DNA of 64,000 bases from an uncultured Phocaeicola sp. (GCA_944320885.1 CALUJE010000011.1:1-64000), one strand, 5' to 3'. Shown: positions 10,817 to 20,758, counted from the stretch's first letter. Notes: generated by a model from the sequence alone, not told the origin. A program made the numbers and translations.

Positions 10817-11854
10817 TTAATCCAAGATTTGAACTTTTTCGTTATCAGACAAAGCCGTCAGTCCGGTAAACACTATGCGTTCGTCTCCACTCAGGCCACT
10901 TTTCACTTCTACCATGCCATCGGTCAGAAGCCGCCCCAATTCAACATATTTCTTTCTCACTGTATTATCGCCATCAACTGCCCAGACGTACGAACGCTGC
11001 TCAATCTCACGCGCCACAGCCTTTACGGGGACAGCCATCTTCCCTTCTGAGATTTTCCGGCTCTCTGCATCTACCATCAGATTGCCAGCCATACCTCCCA
11101 TCAGGGTTCTGTCGGCATTGTCAATAATGGCCGTCAGCATATACGACAGCTTATTCTCCGTAACGCTTTGGGTTATCCAGGCTTTTTCGGGTTTGTATGT
11201 TTTTCCTTCAAGAGCATGAAAGCGAATGGTACAAGCTTCCTTTTCTCTTCCTCTCAACAGGGACGCGACCTCTTCAGTAACGCTGGCCTGTATCTTGATT
11301 TCATCAATATCAATCAGAGTAACAATGGGTTGTGAAGGCTTCACATCCTGAAAATGTTCTATGTGAGTTTGCTGTATGTAGCCATTGAACGGCGCAACAA
11401 GTCTGGTATCGGACAAATCGTTCTTGGCCTGCTCATAGTCAGCCTTTGTACGTTCGTAATTGGCCTTCGACTGTTCATAAGTCATTCCCGAAATATTATT
11501 GTTTTCATACAATCTGGAAGTACGCAGATAATCGGCCTCAGCCTGTCTGAACGAAGCTTCTGCCCGCTGTTTTTTAAGCTTGTAGTCACGATTGTCTATC
11601 ACGGCAATCTGCTCACCTTTAGCATAATACTGACCATCAAGGGCGTCAAACCTCATAACCTGTCCGCCCACTCTGAAAGACAGCTCGGTAGTACGGACAG
11701 GCATGGATATGAACGGATATTCATGAGTCTGGGAAACGTCCATTCTCTGAACTTTTCCAACCTTCACCGTCTGTAACTGTTCACTGACTTCTCCGGTTTG
11801 TCTGCATGCCAGCAGGCAAACACAACACATAACGATAAGAATGTTTTGTTTCAT
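10817..11854 (-). CDS. RND efflux periplasmic adaptor (membrane fusion protein)
   Basis: This 345-aa HlyD/AcrA-type adaptor has an N-terminal lipoprotein signal ending LLAC (Cys near residue 17). A short alpha-hairpin coiled coil follows (about residues 95-145), flanked by lipoyl halves (GQYYAKGEQIAVIDN and VAPFNGYIQQ), then beta-barrel and membrane-proximal domains. It links the pump to TolC and is the first gene of the minus-strand operon adaptor-pump-tolC-kinase-regulator. The pump ATG is 14 nt after its stop. Confidence 0.88.
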   Translation of the reverse strand: MKQNILIVMCCVCLLACRQTGEVSEQLQTVKVGKVQRMDVSQTHEYPFISMPVRTTELSFRVGGQVMRFDALDGQYYAKGEQIAVIDNRDYKLKKQRAEASFRQAEADYLRTSRLYENNNISGMTYEQSKANYERTKADYEQAKNDLSDTRLVAPFNGYIQQTHIEHFQDVKPSQPIVTLIDIDEIKIQASVTEEVASLLRGREKEACTIRFHALEGKTYKPEKAWITQSVTENKLSYMLTAIIDNADRTLMGGMAGNLMVDAESRKISEGKMAVPVKAVAREIEQRSYVWAVDGDNTVRKKYVELGRLLTDGMVEVKSGLSGDERIVFTGLTALSDNEKVQILD

Positions 11855-12022
11855 TTACTTTATTCTTGAATGCTTTTATTACAACACAAAGCTAGAACCT
11901 GTACATATAATAAAAAACAGGCAAACAACCGAAATGTCTGTACAAGTAGCCGAAACGGTAAAAGAAGCAACTAAACCCAACGGGAGGATAAGTAAAAACT
12001 GATTTCCACGGATTATAAAGTT

Positions 12023-12106
12023 TATCCTTAAGCTAAGGATATGTATCTCTAGCCTAAGTACATGTATCCTTAACCTAAGGATATGTATCTTCAGGCTAGA
12101 GATAAA
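12023..12106. repeat. 21-nt tandem palindromic repeat cluster (B)
   Basis: Four units start at 12023, 12044, 12065 and 12086, so the period is exactly 21. The core is ATCCTTA-AGC-TAAGGAT joined by ATG. It lies in the 570-base gene-free stretch between the divergent efflux adaptor and pectate-lyase genes. I see no other feature there apart from AT-rich sequence before 12428. Confidence 0.8.
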
Positions 12107-12427
12107 CTTTTCTTTGGATACCAATCGCTTTTGGGAGTCATAAATTGAAAGTTCTGTCTCAGGGAGCAACAAAAAAAGCCCGCCGATATGATTCCAGTTT
12201 CACAACTCGAATTCATACCGACGAATTGACCTGTACTTTCATCTTCAATGCAAAGCTATTTTTATATCTATTATCACAACTGTTAATACCAGTTGTAATT
12301 TCTGACTAAAAAGGTACGGTAGCAATATTTTTACTTACTTTGCATTGTCTTTCATTATGCATTCAGGGTATGATATTCACGTATTGCACCCACAATTTTA
12401 AATTATAAACCTATTTAAATACACAAC

Positions 12428-13999
12428 ATGAGAAAAACACCGTTTTATGCACTCATGCTCTGCCTGCCCCTCTGCATGGGAGCATGTACCGACAAAGACG
12501 AAAACAAAGATTCTGAAAGCAGTGATACAGAAACAGTAACCGAAGAACTTAAAGCATTTCCCACAGCAGAAGGTTTCGGAAAGCATGCTACCGGAGGAAG
12601 AGGCGGACAAGTGGTTTACGTAACCAATCTTGACGACGACGGCGAAGGTTCTTTCCGTTGGGCACTAAACCAATATGAGAGTGACTTTACCGTAGTATTT
12701 GCCGTTTCGGGTACCATCGAACTGAAAAAAGACCTGCGGTGCAAAAAACAAAACTTTACCATAGCAGGACAGACCGCACCGGGTGACGGAATATGCATCA
12801 CTAAGAATGAAGTAAACTTCGGAGGTTCCAAAAACTTTATCATCCGACATCTGCGTTTCCGCGTAGGTGATGAAGATGCCAGCGGAAAAGATCTTAATGC
12901 CGGATGTCTGAGAGTAGAAAATGCCGATAACTTTATCATCGACCACTGCTCTTTCAGTTGGGCAGCCGAGGAAAACACAGACTTTATTGACACACACTTC
13001 ACAACCGTACAATATTGTATCATGAGTGAAGGTTTGTACGAATCGGTCAACGGAAAAGGTGCCCGTGGATATGGAGGCTCATGGGGAGGAACTTCTGCAA
13101 CCTATCATCATAACCTGTTTGCCCATAACAACTCACGTACTCCTCTGGTAAACGGAGCCAGAGGTAAAGACCCCGGACAGGATCTTACCGTATATTGGGA
13201 ATTTATCAATAACGTAAACTATAACTGGGGAAGCAAGATGTCTACTTATGGAGGTGAAAACGAATCACAAGATCCTGACTACTATGGATTCAAGGGTAAC
13301 TTCGTAAACAACTACTATAAGCCAGGCCCTGCAACATTAGCCAACGTTGGAAAAGAAAATCTCAAGTTTTTCCGTCAAAGCGGAGCACGCGCTCCTGAAG
13401 AAGCTCCAGACAGAGGACCTACGAAATGGTATTTTGGAGGCAATGTAATGGAAGGAAGTGCCGAACTTACGGCTGATAATTCTAAGGGTGTATATTATGA
13501 ACCGGATGACTATCTCTATACTTTGGAAGAGACACTCGTTTCAAGCTTTATCATTCCTACCGGACAGGAAAATCGCCAGCAATACTGGTATGATTGGAAA
13601 AACTATACTTACGACAAGTATGAAACTGCCGAAGAAGCTTATCAGACTGTAATTGCCGAAGGAGGTGCAGGAGCTGCTCCACGTGACAAAATAGACCAAC
13701 GTATTATCAATGAAGTAACAAAGGGTACTTATACATACGGAAACAACGGTATCATTGACCATCCTAGCGACGCTGAAGGCTTCATTGAATACAAGAGCGG
13801 AACACCTGTAACCGATAATGACCGCGACGGAATGGATGATGAATGGGAAAAGAAAGTAGGACTTGACCCAACTAATCCTGACGACAGAAATACACTGACC
13901 GAAACCGGATATACAGCTCTGGAAGTATATCTGAATTCATTGGTGGGAGAAAATATCTCTCATAAATTCAATAAAAAAATAAAAGGAGCTTTTCAATAA
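12428..13999 (+). CDS. Pectate lyase-like (PL1-type) surface lipoprotein
   Basis: This is a 523-aa lipoprotein. The lipobox CMGAC is followed by TDKDEN, an acidic stretch that fits the Bacteroidetes surface-export signal. The body is a right-handed parallel beta-helix with pectate-lyase-like blocks (ATGGRGGQVVYVTNL near the start, FIIDHCSFSWA mid-way). The C-terminus has a calcium-binding type DNDRDGMDDEWE segment followed by LDPTNPDD. It probably cleaves pectin at the cell surface. Exact substrate and subfamily cannot be fixed by eye. A strong terminator follows. Confidence 0.8.
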   Translation: MRKTPFYALMLCLPLCMGACTDKDENKDSESSDTETVTEELKAFPTAEGFGKHATGGRGGQVVYVTNLDDDGEGSFRWALNQYESDFTVVFAVSGTIELKKDLRCKKQNFTIAGQTAPGDGICITKNEVNFGGSKNFIIRHLRFRVGDEDASGKDLNAGCLRVENADNFIIDHCSFSWAAEENTDFIDTHFTTVQYCIMSEGLYESVNGKGARGYGGSWGGTSATYHHNLFAHNNSRTPLVNGARGKDPGQDLTVYWEFINNVNYNWGSKMSTYGGENESQDPDYYGFKGNFVNNYYKPGPATLANVGKENLKFFRQSGARAPEEAPDRGPTKWYFGGNVMEGSAELTADNSKGVYYEPDDYLYTLEETLVSSFIIPTGQENRQQYWYDWKNYTYDKYETAEEAYQTVIAEGGAGAAPRDKIDQRIINEVTKGTYTYGNNGIIDHPSDAEGFIEYKSGTPVTDNDRDGMDDEWEKKVGLDPTNPDDRNTLTETGYTALEVYLNSLVGENISHKFNKKIKGAFQ

Positions 14000-14022
14000 G
14001 GTATTACATTTATATTTTTATG

Positions 14023-14058
14023 AAGCAGGAGACAGTCTTACAGGATGTTCTCCTGCTT
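14023..14058 (+). terminator. Rho-independent terminator of the pectate-lyase gene
   Basis: The stem AAGCAGGAGA (14023-14032) pairs with TCTCCTGCTT (14049-14058), followed by a T run. It is 24 nt downstream of the stop codon. Confidence 0.85.
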
Positions 14059-14083
14059 TTTTAATCGAACAAAACAGAATATA

Positions 14084-14128
14084 AAAAAAGAATAATGAAG
14101 TGAAAATCTCCACTCCATTATTCTTTTT
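14084..14128. terminator. Hairpin terminator for the convergent beta-helix lipoprotein gene
   Basis: An AT-rich stem (14084-14102 with 14111-14128, core AGAATAATG/CATTATTCT) has an A run on one side and a T run on the other. It can therefore terminate in both directions. It serves mainly the minus-strand gene ending at 14151. Confidence 0.7.
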
Positions 14129-14150
14129 AATGCCTTCTATTCTGTATGTG

Positions 14151-15446
14151 TTATTTTCTAATCCAAGCTTTTCCGATACCCCAATTAGAATCACCATCTT
14201 TTACAGCTCCGGTATAATCTGTTTCTGTAAAGAAAGAGTCACTCAATTTTACCGCACCATCTATTACCCCAACAAAGCTGTTGTCTGCAAAAGCCGGGAT
14301 ATTTGCTGAATTAACCTGATTCTTATTTGCCTCTGTCAAGAACAAATCTTCAGTATAGATTCCTTCGTTAGAAGAGAACGCCTGTCCTAAAACAACATAC
14401 TGCAGTTTTGATTTGCCATCTTTCAAGGCATTTTCTGTAATCTCTGTTTCTACAGTCAGTGATTTTGGTTTACCGGTAACGATAGAATTATAGATTTCTA
14501 CCTCAGTACCCTCACGCAAACGAATACCTCTGCTGCCTTCTGAAGAACTGTTTCCAATCAAAGTCATGTTTGCCAAAATCGGATGTGCTACAGGAGATGC
14601 GGCATTGTCATCACCATTATTGTCGGCTTCAATCAAACAGTCGCCGTCATCTTTTACACCAGAAGTACCTCTCTGGTCGGCAACAAGGAACTGACCTTTA
14701 CCGTTCCAACCTTCAGTCCAGTCGAATGAATCATCTTCACAATCTGTAGCTACAAGATATTTTACATTTACAGAACCGCCAAAGAATTCAAATCCGTCAT
14801 CTGCACCTTTGTATGCCTGAATATGATCAATTGTAGTACCGCTACCCACTGCATAACAGGTAAGTCCGTTTGACTCCTTCTCTTTGGTAAACGCATAACC
14901 GGTATATTCCAGACGGATATAACGTAAAGTTCCTGAATTGTCATTATCATTGGCTGTAGAAGTTCCTGAACCATAAGAAGCATCACCGATTTCAGATTTT
15001 GTACCGGTTCCCTTATTGGTGTGTGCCTTACCACAGATATGGATACCACCCCAAGCCTTGCTTTCTTTCAGCTGTGCAGTCATGATAATAGGAGAATCGG
15101 CTGTTCCCTGAGCGTCTATTTTACCGCCCATCTTTACAAGTATGAAGTCTACAATATCATCCTCAACAGCTTCAATGGTTACTCCCGGCTCTATCTTGAG
15201 CAATCCGCCGTCTTCAACGGTATATCCGCCAGAGAGTTTAAAGCTACGTCCTTCTTTCAGGATAACAGTCTGACCTTTTGTAACTATTCCACTTAAAGTA
15301 GCTCCGTTATCAACAACTATTTCACCGGTATCTCCACCATCACCCGGACCATCATCGTCACTGCTGCAAGATGATAAAGAACCCATTCCAACAAGAGCGG
15401 CCAAAGCCCAGACATTCACATTCCAATTTAGAAAATTTAGTTTCAT
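14151..15446 (-). CDS. Beta-helix lipoprotein paired with a TonB-dependent receptor
   Basis: This is a 431-aa lipoprotein with lipobox LSSC followed by SSDDDGPGDGGD, a strongly acidic surface-export type tail. The body is repetitive beta-helix-like sequence (for example GLLKIEPGVTIEA and GGIHICGKAHTNKG). The gene starts 55 nt after the TonB-dependent receptor and both are read on the minus strand. It is probably a surface component that works with that receptor. Homologues are often labelled vaguely in databases; I would not assign a substrate. Confidence 0.7.
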   Translation of the reverse strand: MKLNFLNWNVNVWALAALVGMGSLSSCSSDDDGPGDGGDTGEIVVDNGATLSGIVTKGQTVILKEGRSFKLSGGYTVEDGGLLKIEPGVTIEAVEDDIVDFILVKMGGKIDAQGTADSPIIMTAQLKESKAWGGIHICGKAHTNKGTGTKSEIGDASYGSGTSTANDNDNSGTLRYIRLEYTGYAFTKEKESNGLTCYAVGSGTTIDHIQAYKGADDGFEFFGGSVNVKYLVATDCEDDSFDWTEGWNGKGQFLVADQRGTSGVKDDGDCLIEADNNGDDNAASPVAHPILANMTLIGNSSSEGSRGIRLREGTEVEIYNSIVTGKPKSLTVETEITENALKDGKSKLQYVVLGQAFSSNEGIYTEDLFLTEANKNQVNSANIPAFADNSFVGVIDGAVKLSDSFFTETDYTGAVKDGDSNWGIGKAWIRK

Positions 15447-15501
15447 AGAATTTAAATAATTAAGTGTGTTATTATATTTCCAATGTTATATGTTTTGTTT
15501 A

Positions 15502-18207
15502 TCAAAAGCGATAGCTTACTCCGATTTCGGCTACAGTACCCGGCTTGAAAGATTCTATTGTTACGTTTTCACCGGTTTCCTTCACTTTCTGTTTGAAACG
15601 GACAGTACTGTCAAGCAAGTTGTCTACCTGACATTTCACAGAGAAATGTTTGTTTATCTGATAAGTTCCTACCCAATTCAGCGTATGAAGTGTTTCCTGC
15701 TCCACATCACCCAGTCCGAAGATTCCTACAGAATGTATACGCGGACCTTGCAGGTTGTAAACCAATGCCAGAATCAACTGACTTTCTTCATCGAAACGGG
15801 GAGCATAACTGATATCGGCATTAGCCAAATAAGGAGAAGCACCCTGCAATGAGCGCTGTGTTTCGGTATAGATACCCTCACCCTGAGGAAGATTTACATT
15901 GGTATACATGTATGAACCGTTGACTCCTACACGGAAGTCCTTGAATATCTCCTTACGTGCTTCCAGTTCTATTCCGGCAGCAATACCGTCACTGGCATTC
16001 CGGAATGAATGAACCGATTCGCCTCCTTCGGCCTGCTGGATACGTTCAATAGGGTCTTGCAGATATTTGAAGTAAGCGGTAACCGAGAACATATCTGTAC
16101 TGTTTTTCGGGAACAAGTCATAACGCAGATCGACGTTGAAGTTATAACCGTTCTGCAAATCGACATTACCACGAATCGAAGCGCTTCCGTAACTGGGCTG
16201 ATAGAGGAAAGGAGCCATCTCGACAAATGCCGGACGAGTAACCGTACGCGAAACAGAGAAACGTAAGCTTTGTTCTTCATCCAAATCATATTTCATGTTC
16301 AATGCCGGGAACAAATCAGCCTTATTAAGCTCTGCCGTAAAAGGAAGCGAAGCATCGTCATAATAATCGACCGACTGGCGTGAGTATTCAAAACGTACTC
16401 CCAGATTGACCATCAGTCTGTGCCAGAAATGATATTCAGCCTCAACAAAACCTGCCATTATATCATTCTGTGCCGTATAACTGTTACGCTTCTGCATGTT
16501 GCGGTCTACGGTAATCAGACCGCTAAGTACATTGTCAAAATTGAGATAGCTGTCGGTATCGTATATTGTTGTAATATCAGCATCCACCCCGTCAACGTTA
16601 TAGTAGAAATTGGCACTGCGGAAATCGCGCGACTTGTTTTTGTAGGATGCACCGAACTTCAGAAGATTTTTTTCACCCAGACTATAGCTGGCACGGATAT
16701 CGCCTACGGCTTCTTTCTCTTCCAACTCGCCGAAGTAACGCATCGAGCCTTCCTGATTCAGCAGGAACAAACCTACAGGTTCGCCGGTTTCAGGATCTCT
16801 TCTGAACATTACCTGGCGACGGTCCGGTTCATCACTTCGGGTTATTCCGTATGAACCTGCCCAATCCAGTTTCCATCTGTCACCAAACTCATGATGTCCA
16901 AGCAACTGATTGCTTAACAGGCTGTATGCATTGAACATGCTGTTACTGCTCAACAAATCGGTTCCTTCAAAGTCAAATCCGCTTCTCGACATGTAATTGT
17001 CTACAGCATTACGGGCATAGAAGAATGTATATGTAATGCGGTCTGTATTCCTGAAAGAATATCCCAGATTCATCAAACCTGTAGCTTTCAGCTCCGTAGT
17101 ATAACTGTCATAATCAAAGCTGGTCTTCACGGTTCCCTGAGCACGATAGGTCTTTACAAATGCATCCTTAAGAATCCTTGATGAATTACTTACTCCCAAT
17201 GAGGCCAACAGACTTAAGACACTGTTGTCATCGAATGTCCAATGTTTCGAGCCTCCTATCGAGCCGCTGAAATCGGGCAAGGCTGTCTTCTTGTCGATAG
17301 AGAAGCCAGTGCCAAAAGGATCTTCCTTCTTGGCCGCATCCTTGAATTCATCGTACGACATATTCCAATATCTGTCTGACAGATTGTTGGTTTTAAACAT
17401 AGATCCCTTACGGTCACTATGATAAAAGTCTTTTCCGATTGTATTGAATGCCGCTCCTGTACTGAAATCTACCGTAAAGAAATCGTTACCTGTATTCTCT
17501 TTGGTACTGATGTCTATGTGCGCTCCGGAATAGTCGGCAAACGAACCCACTTCGTAGACTTTGCTGACCGTTATGTTCTGTACCGAAGCTGCCGGAAATA
17601 TATCCAGCGGAATAAGCTTCTTATCCGGATTAGGAGATGCTATAGGCAATCCGTTTAATGTAGTAGAGCTGTATCGGTCACCCAATCCACGCACAATGAG
17701 CTGTCCGGCATTTGCTACCGAAATACCTGTTATCTTGGTAAGTCCCTCCTGAACATTGCTCACACCTTTCAGTGACATTTCCTTTGCTCCCATATTCTCT
17801 ATGGCAAAAGATGCCTGCTGGCGTTCAAGCTGCAACGTTTTCTCATTCTCCAGATTCTTTTTTGCCGTAACCATTACTTCACCAAGCTCCTGCGTATCAT
17901 CTTCCATATCCACATTAAGCAATACGGTTTCTTTTCCTACCTTAATATTCTCCAATACTTTTTCACGATAACCTACGTAAGTAACAGTCAGTGTATAATT
18001 CCCAGATTTTACTTTTTTCAGGATATAATTTCCATCCATATCCGTTACTGCTCCTTGAGCGGTTTCTACAACCTTTACCATTGCTCCGGGCAAAGGCTCA
18101 CCAGTAGTCTTGTCACGAACACATCCTTTTATATCGCCAGCCCATGCAGTAACCGAAAGCATGAATGACAATAAAGTCAGAATTAAATAATTCAAGTTTA
18201 ATTTCAT
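15502..18207 (-). CDS. TonB-dependent outer membrane receptor
   Basis: The protein is 901 aa. The signal peptide ends AWA-GD. A CarboxypepD_reg-like domain follows (about residues 24-105, GCVRDKTTGEPLPGAMV), then the plug (about 130-230, with IVRGLGDRYSSTTLNG) and a long beta-barrel that ends in an aromatic residue (YRF), as outer membrane proteins do. It imports a ligand using energy from TonB-ExbB-ExbD. The downstream lipoprotein is the likely partner. No SusD-like gene is next to it, so it is not a standard SusCD pair. Confidence 0.9.
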   Translation of the reverse strand: MKLNLNYLILTLLSFMLSVTAWAGDIKGCVRDKTTGEPLPGAMVKVVETAQGAVTDMDGNYILKKVKSGNYTLTVTYVGYREKVLENIKVGKETVLLNVDMEDDTQELGEVMVTAKKNLENEKTLQLERQQASFAIENMGAKEMSLKGVSNVQEGLTKITGISVANAGQLIVRGLGDRYSSTTLNGLPIASPNPDKKLIPLDIFPAASVQNITVSKVYEVGSFADYSGAHIDISTKENTGNDFFTVDFSTGAAFNTIGKDFYHSDRKGSMFKTNNLSDRYWNMSYDEFKDAAKKEDPFGTGFSIDKKTALPDFSGSIGGSKHWTFDDNSVLSLLASLGVSNSSRILKDAFVKTYRAQGTVKTSFDYDSYTTELKATGLMNLGYSFRNTDRITYTFFYARNAVDNYMSRSGFDFEGTDLLSSNSMFNAYSLLSNQLLGHHEFGDRWKLDWAGSYGITRSDEPDRRQVMFRRDPETGEPVGLFLLNQEGSMRYFGELEEKEAVGDIRASYSLGEKNLLKFGASYKNKSRDFRSANFYYNVDGVDADITTIYDTDSYLNFDNVLSGLITVDRNMQKRNSYTAQNDIMAGFVEAEYHFWHRLMVNLGVRFEYSRQSVDYYDDASLPFTAELNKADLFPALNMKYDLDEEQSLRFSVSRTVTRPAFVEMAPFLYQPSYGSASIRGNVDLQNGYNFNVDLRYDLFPKNSTDMFSVTAYFKYLQDPIERIQQAEGGESVHSFRNASDGIAAGIELEARKEIFKDFRVGVNGSYMYTNVNLPQGEGIYTETQRSLQGASPYLANADISYAPRFDEESQLILALVYNLQGPRIHSVGIFGLGDVEQETLHTLNWVGTYQINKHFSVKCQVDNLLDSTVRFKQKVKETGENVTIESFKPGTVAEIGVSYRF

Positions 18208-18364
18208 GTTTTTTTCCTGTTTCTAATTCCGCTGCAAAGTTGAGATGATAAGGTTACATGCTTTATACATCATCCATACAAATCAGAAACAATCATACTA
18301 CATCTGTATGACGAAAAAAAACAGAAAGAGCAATCACGGAATTACCGGTTATAAATAAAAAAAA

Positions 18365-18452
18365 GAAGGATATGATTTTTAAAATGATAAGTTATAAAAG
18401 AGAAGAAAGATAGTTATGAAAGAGAGAAAAGACAGTTATAAAAAAGAAAAAG
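18365..18452. repeat. Purine-rich 22-23-nt tandem units (weak cluster F)
   Basis: Three units start at 18386, 18409 and 18431 with the shared core GATAAGTTAT / GATAGTTATG / GACAGTTATA followed by A/G-rich sequence. A poorer copy begins at 18365. The spacing matches the other clusters but the palindrome is weak. It fills most of the gap between the TonB receptor and the ferredoxin. Confidence 0.5.
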
Positions 18453-18496
18453 AAGGCCTTCATTTTTCAAATGCCATATATTAATGGTATAAAAAA

Positions 18497-18527
18497 CGCG
18501 GTAATCTGTATGAAACAAATTACCGCG
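18497..18527 (-). terminator. Terminator of the ferredoxin gene
   Basis: The 9-bp stem CGCGGTAAT/ATTACCGCG (18497-18505 with 18519-18527) is followed on the minus strand by six T (18496-18491). It is 33 nt after the ferredoxin stop codon. Confidence 0.85.
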
Positions 18528-18559
18528 CTAAATCTTTCCAAGACTTTATATCCTACGAA

Positions 18560-18727
18560 TTATCCTAATTTGATAGCTTCTGAAGGACAAACATCTGCAC
18601 AAGTTCCACACTCTGTGCACATTTCCGGGTTGATAGAATATTTATCACCTTCAGAGATTGCTCCTACCGGACATTCGTCGATACAAGTACCGCATGCGAT
18701 ACAATCGTCACCAATTACGTAAGCCAT
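18560..18727 (-). CDS. 2[4Fe-4S] ferredoxin
   Basis: This is a 55-aa clostridial-type ferredoxin with two CxxCxxCxxxCP clusters: Cys9, 12, 15, 19 and Cys37, 40, 43, 47. Length and spacing are standard. It carries low-potential electrons, for example for pyruvate:ferredoxin oxidoreductase. It is a single-gene unit with its own promoter (18768-18799) and terminator (18497-18527). Confidence 0.95.
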   Translation of the reverse strand: MAYVIGDDCIACGTCIDECPVGAISEGDKYSINPEMCTECGTCADVCPSEAIKLG

Positions 18728-18767
18728 TTTCTTATTAATTTAATAGTTAGTACCAATTTGTATGATG

Positions 18768-18799
18768 CAAATATACACCATTCTTTGATAGGTTGTAAC
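18768..18799 (-). promoter_or_regulatory. Ferredoxin promoter
   Basis: On the minus strand this reads GTTA-N20-TATATTTG. The -7 box fits TAnnTTTG exactly and the -33 box matches TTTG partly. It lies 41 nt before the ATG. Confidence 0.6.
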
Positions 18800-19004
18800 G
18801 TCTTTACCGGAATTGGCTTTAATTTGTACCCATTCTAAATAAGGAATAGAAAAAGTCCATAAATGGGTTTACTATGTACGTCCGTATAATATTCGGAATA
18901 TCAAATATTTATTTCTGTAAAAAGAAACGTTTGTCAACTGTATACACACGTCATATTACATCCTTAAAAAATCTATTCTAAATAATTGTTTCCTATGAAA
19001 GGAA

Positions 19005-19856
19005 CTATTTCTTCTCAAAATCAAGAATAATCCATCCCAGGAAACGGCCATACTTCCCCATCTGCTGAAGAGGAATCATCTTGCCGTCCAAGTTCTTATA
19101 AAACAAAGGTTTGTCAAAATATGAGTGCGTATGCCCTCCCAGTACCATATCTATATTCCGTGTATTGGCTATCAGAGTTTCATCACTCACGCTCCCCTGC
19201 CAGCCCAAATGAGACAGACAGATTACCAAATCACAATGTTTCTTTGTTTTCAAGAACGAAGCCATTTCGTTCACGGCTTTCACCGGCTCCATATATGTTA
19301 CGTTTCCGTAAAACTCCTCATATACCAATCCACGAAGTTCCGGACCAACTCCCAGAACTCCAATCTTCAACCCGCCACGATGCAAGATAACATATGGCCT
19401 TACGACACCTTCGAGCGAAGTATTCTTAAAACAATAATTAGAACAAACGACCGGAAACGAAGCCTTTTTGAATATCCGTGCCATATTTTCCAATCCATAA
19501 TCAAACTCATGATTACCTATGGTACAGGCATCATATCCCATCGCATTCATCAAATCAATCTCAGCCTCACCCTTAAATACATTATAATAAGGAGAACCCT
19601 GCGAAAAATCACCGGAATCAAACAACAGCATATTATTCTCACCGTATTTTTCACGCAATTGCTTGATTAAAGCAGCTCTCCTCACAAAACCACCTTTTCC
19701 GGCAAGCGCGGTATCGGCATCATTGACCGAAACCGGATCAATGGTACTATGCGTATCGTTTGTATGAAAAATATAAAGTTTTTCCGTATGCTGGGCCTGC
19801 ATGCATGCGGATATCAGAATACACAGATATATCAGCAAAACTCTTTTCATATTCAT
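19005..19856 (-). CDS. Calcineurin-like metallophosphatase (UshA N-terminal half)
   Basis: This 283-aa exported protein has the 5'-nucleotidase metal-binding blocks FHTNDTHS, DSGDFSQG, GNHEFDYG and GGHTHSYF, which ligate the dinuclear metal site. The signal peptide ends CMQAQ. It corresponds to the catalytic half of UshA-type nucleotidases. The C-terminal half is a separate gene directly upstream that overlaps it by 4 nt (ATGA). The two products may assemble in the periplasm. Start at 19856 or the second ATG at 19850. Confidence 0.85.
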   Translation of the reverse strand: MNMKRVLLIYLCILISACMQAQHTEKLYIFHTNDTHSTIDPVSVNDADTALAGKGGFVRRAALIKQLREKYGENNMLLFDSGDFSQGSPYYNVFKGEAEIDLMNAMGYDACTIGNHEFDYGLENMARIFKKASFPVVCSNYCFKNTSLEGVVRPYVILHRGGLKIGVLGVGPELRGLVYEEFYGNVTYMEPVKAVNEMASFLKTKKHCDLVICLSHLGWQGSVSDETLIANTRNIDMVLGGHTHSYFDKPLFYKNLDGKMIPLQQMGKYGRFLGWIILDFEKK

Positions 19857-20623
19857 TCTCCATGCTTAACGGTTATTCTTCCGTCCAGTCTTGAGGTCAG
19901 CATCTTACCTTCTGCCTCAACCTTCCTTATATAATCTGCAAATAAATCACGCAGCCACACCCCTTCAGGATAATATTTGTCTATCGCCTGTTTCATTACA
20001 GTCATATCACTGTTTCCCTCGGCCAAATAATCTATTGTGGCAATGCGATATATTGCATCCGTTTCAACAGGTTTACCCTTTATTGTTGCCTCAACCAGCT
20101 CATGCTGTTCACTGCCCACCAAACGTACACCCGAAACAGCCATCGACTCCTGATTCAGAATGACTTGAAACAATTCCAAAAGTTGCCGGCCATTCAATGA
20201 TACGATGCAATATCTGTTTTCAAATGAAAGAACCCTGCATATATCTCCATAAGTAATTTCTCCCTTCGGCAGTGAGTTGCGAATGGCACCCAGATTCAGC
20301 AATGCCATATCTGCCCCAGTACTTCCATAGTTGTCTGAAGCATCCAGCATAATATCAGCTATCAGATTCCCCAATAAACTTTCAGGATAAGACGCAACCA
20401 TTGCTTTTTCAGAATATCCCACTACCGGAGTCATCACAGCCTTCACAGAATCGCTGTAATGTTTCCATATCTTCAAGGCTGCCGTATCGGGACTTTTATC
20501 CAAATCGGACGTAATTTCAATCCGTCCCCCCTCAACAGACAACACGCTAAACGAAGAATGATGAGAAATGCAAGAACTCAGCAACATACTGGCTATAACC
20601 GTAACTTTCCAATAAAATCTCAT
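19853..20623 (-). CDS. 5'-nucleotidase C-terminal domain lipoprotein (UshA C-terminal half)
   Basis: This 256-aa protein has lipobox LLSSC and a 5_nucleotid_C domain (ESLLGNLIADIMLDAS, ADMALLNLGAIRNSLPKG, and NGRQLLELFQ for the substrate pocket). It would supply the nucleotide-binding half for the metallophosphatase encoded next in the operon. Splitting UshA into two genes, with the C-terminal half first, appears to be intact arrangement rather than decay: both proteins have their own export signals. Confidence 0.85.
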   Translation of the reverse strand: MRFYWKVTVIASMLLSSCISHHSSFSVLSVEGGRIEITSDLDKSPDTAALKIWKHYSDSVKAVMTPVVGYSEKAMVASYPESLLGNLIADIMLDASDNYGSTGADMALLNLGAIRNSLPKGEITYGDICRVLSFENRYCIVSLNGRQLLELFQVILNQESMAVSGVRLVGSEQHELVEATIKGKPVETDAIYRIATIDYLAEGNSDMTVMKQAIDKYYPEGVWLRDLFADYIRKVEAEGKMLTSRLDGRITVKHGE

Positions 20624-20758
20624 TTATAATATTATCCTGTTCTTTCCAGAAAAGAAGCGTTCACAAAATATATAGAATCTGAAACTCAAAATACGGCCGC
20701 AAAAATACACAAAAATCAAATAATCACAGTTTTCTCAAAAAAATAAATGAGTCATGAA

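Noticed and set aside
11879..12172. Small open frame over cluster B
   Set aside because: Its periodic Leu/Ile/His translation simply follows the 21-nt repeat; no gene features.
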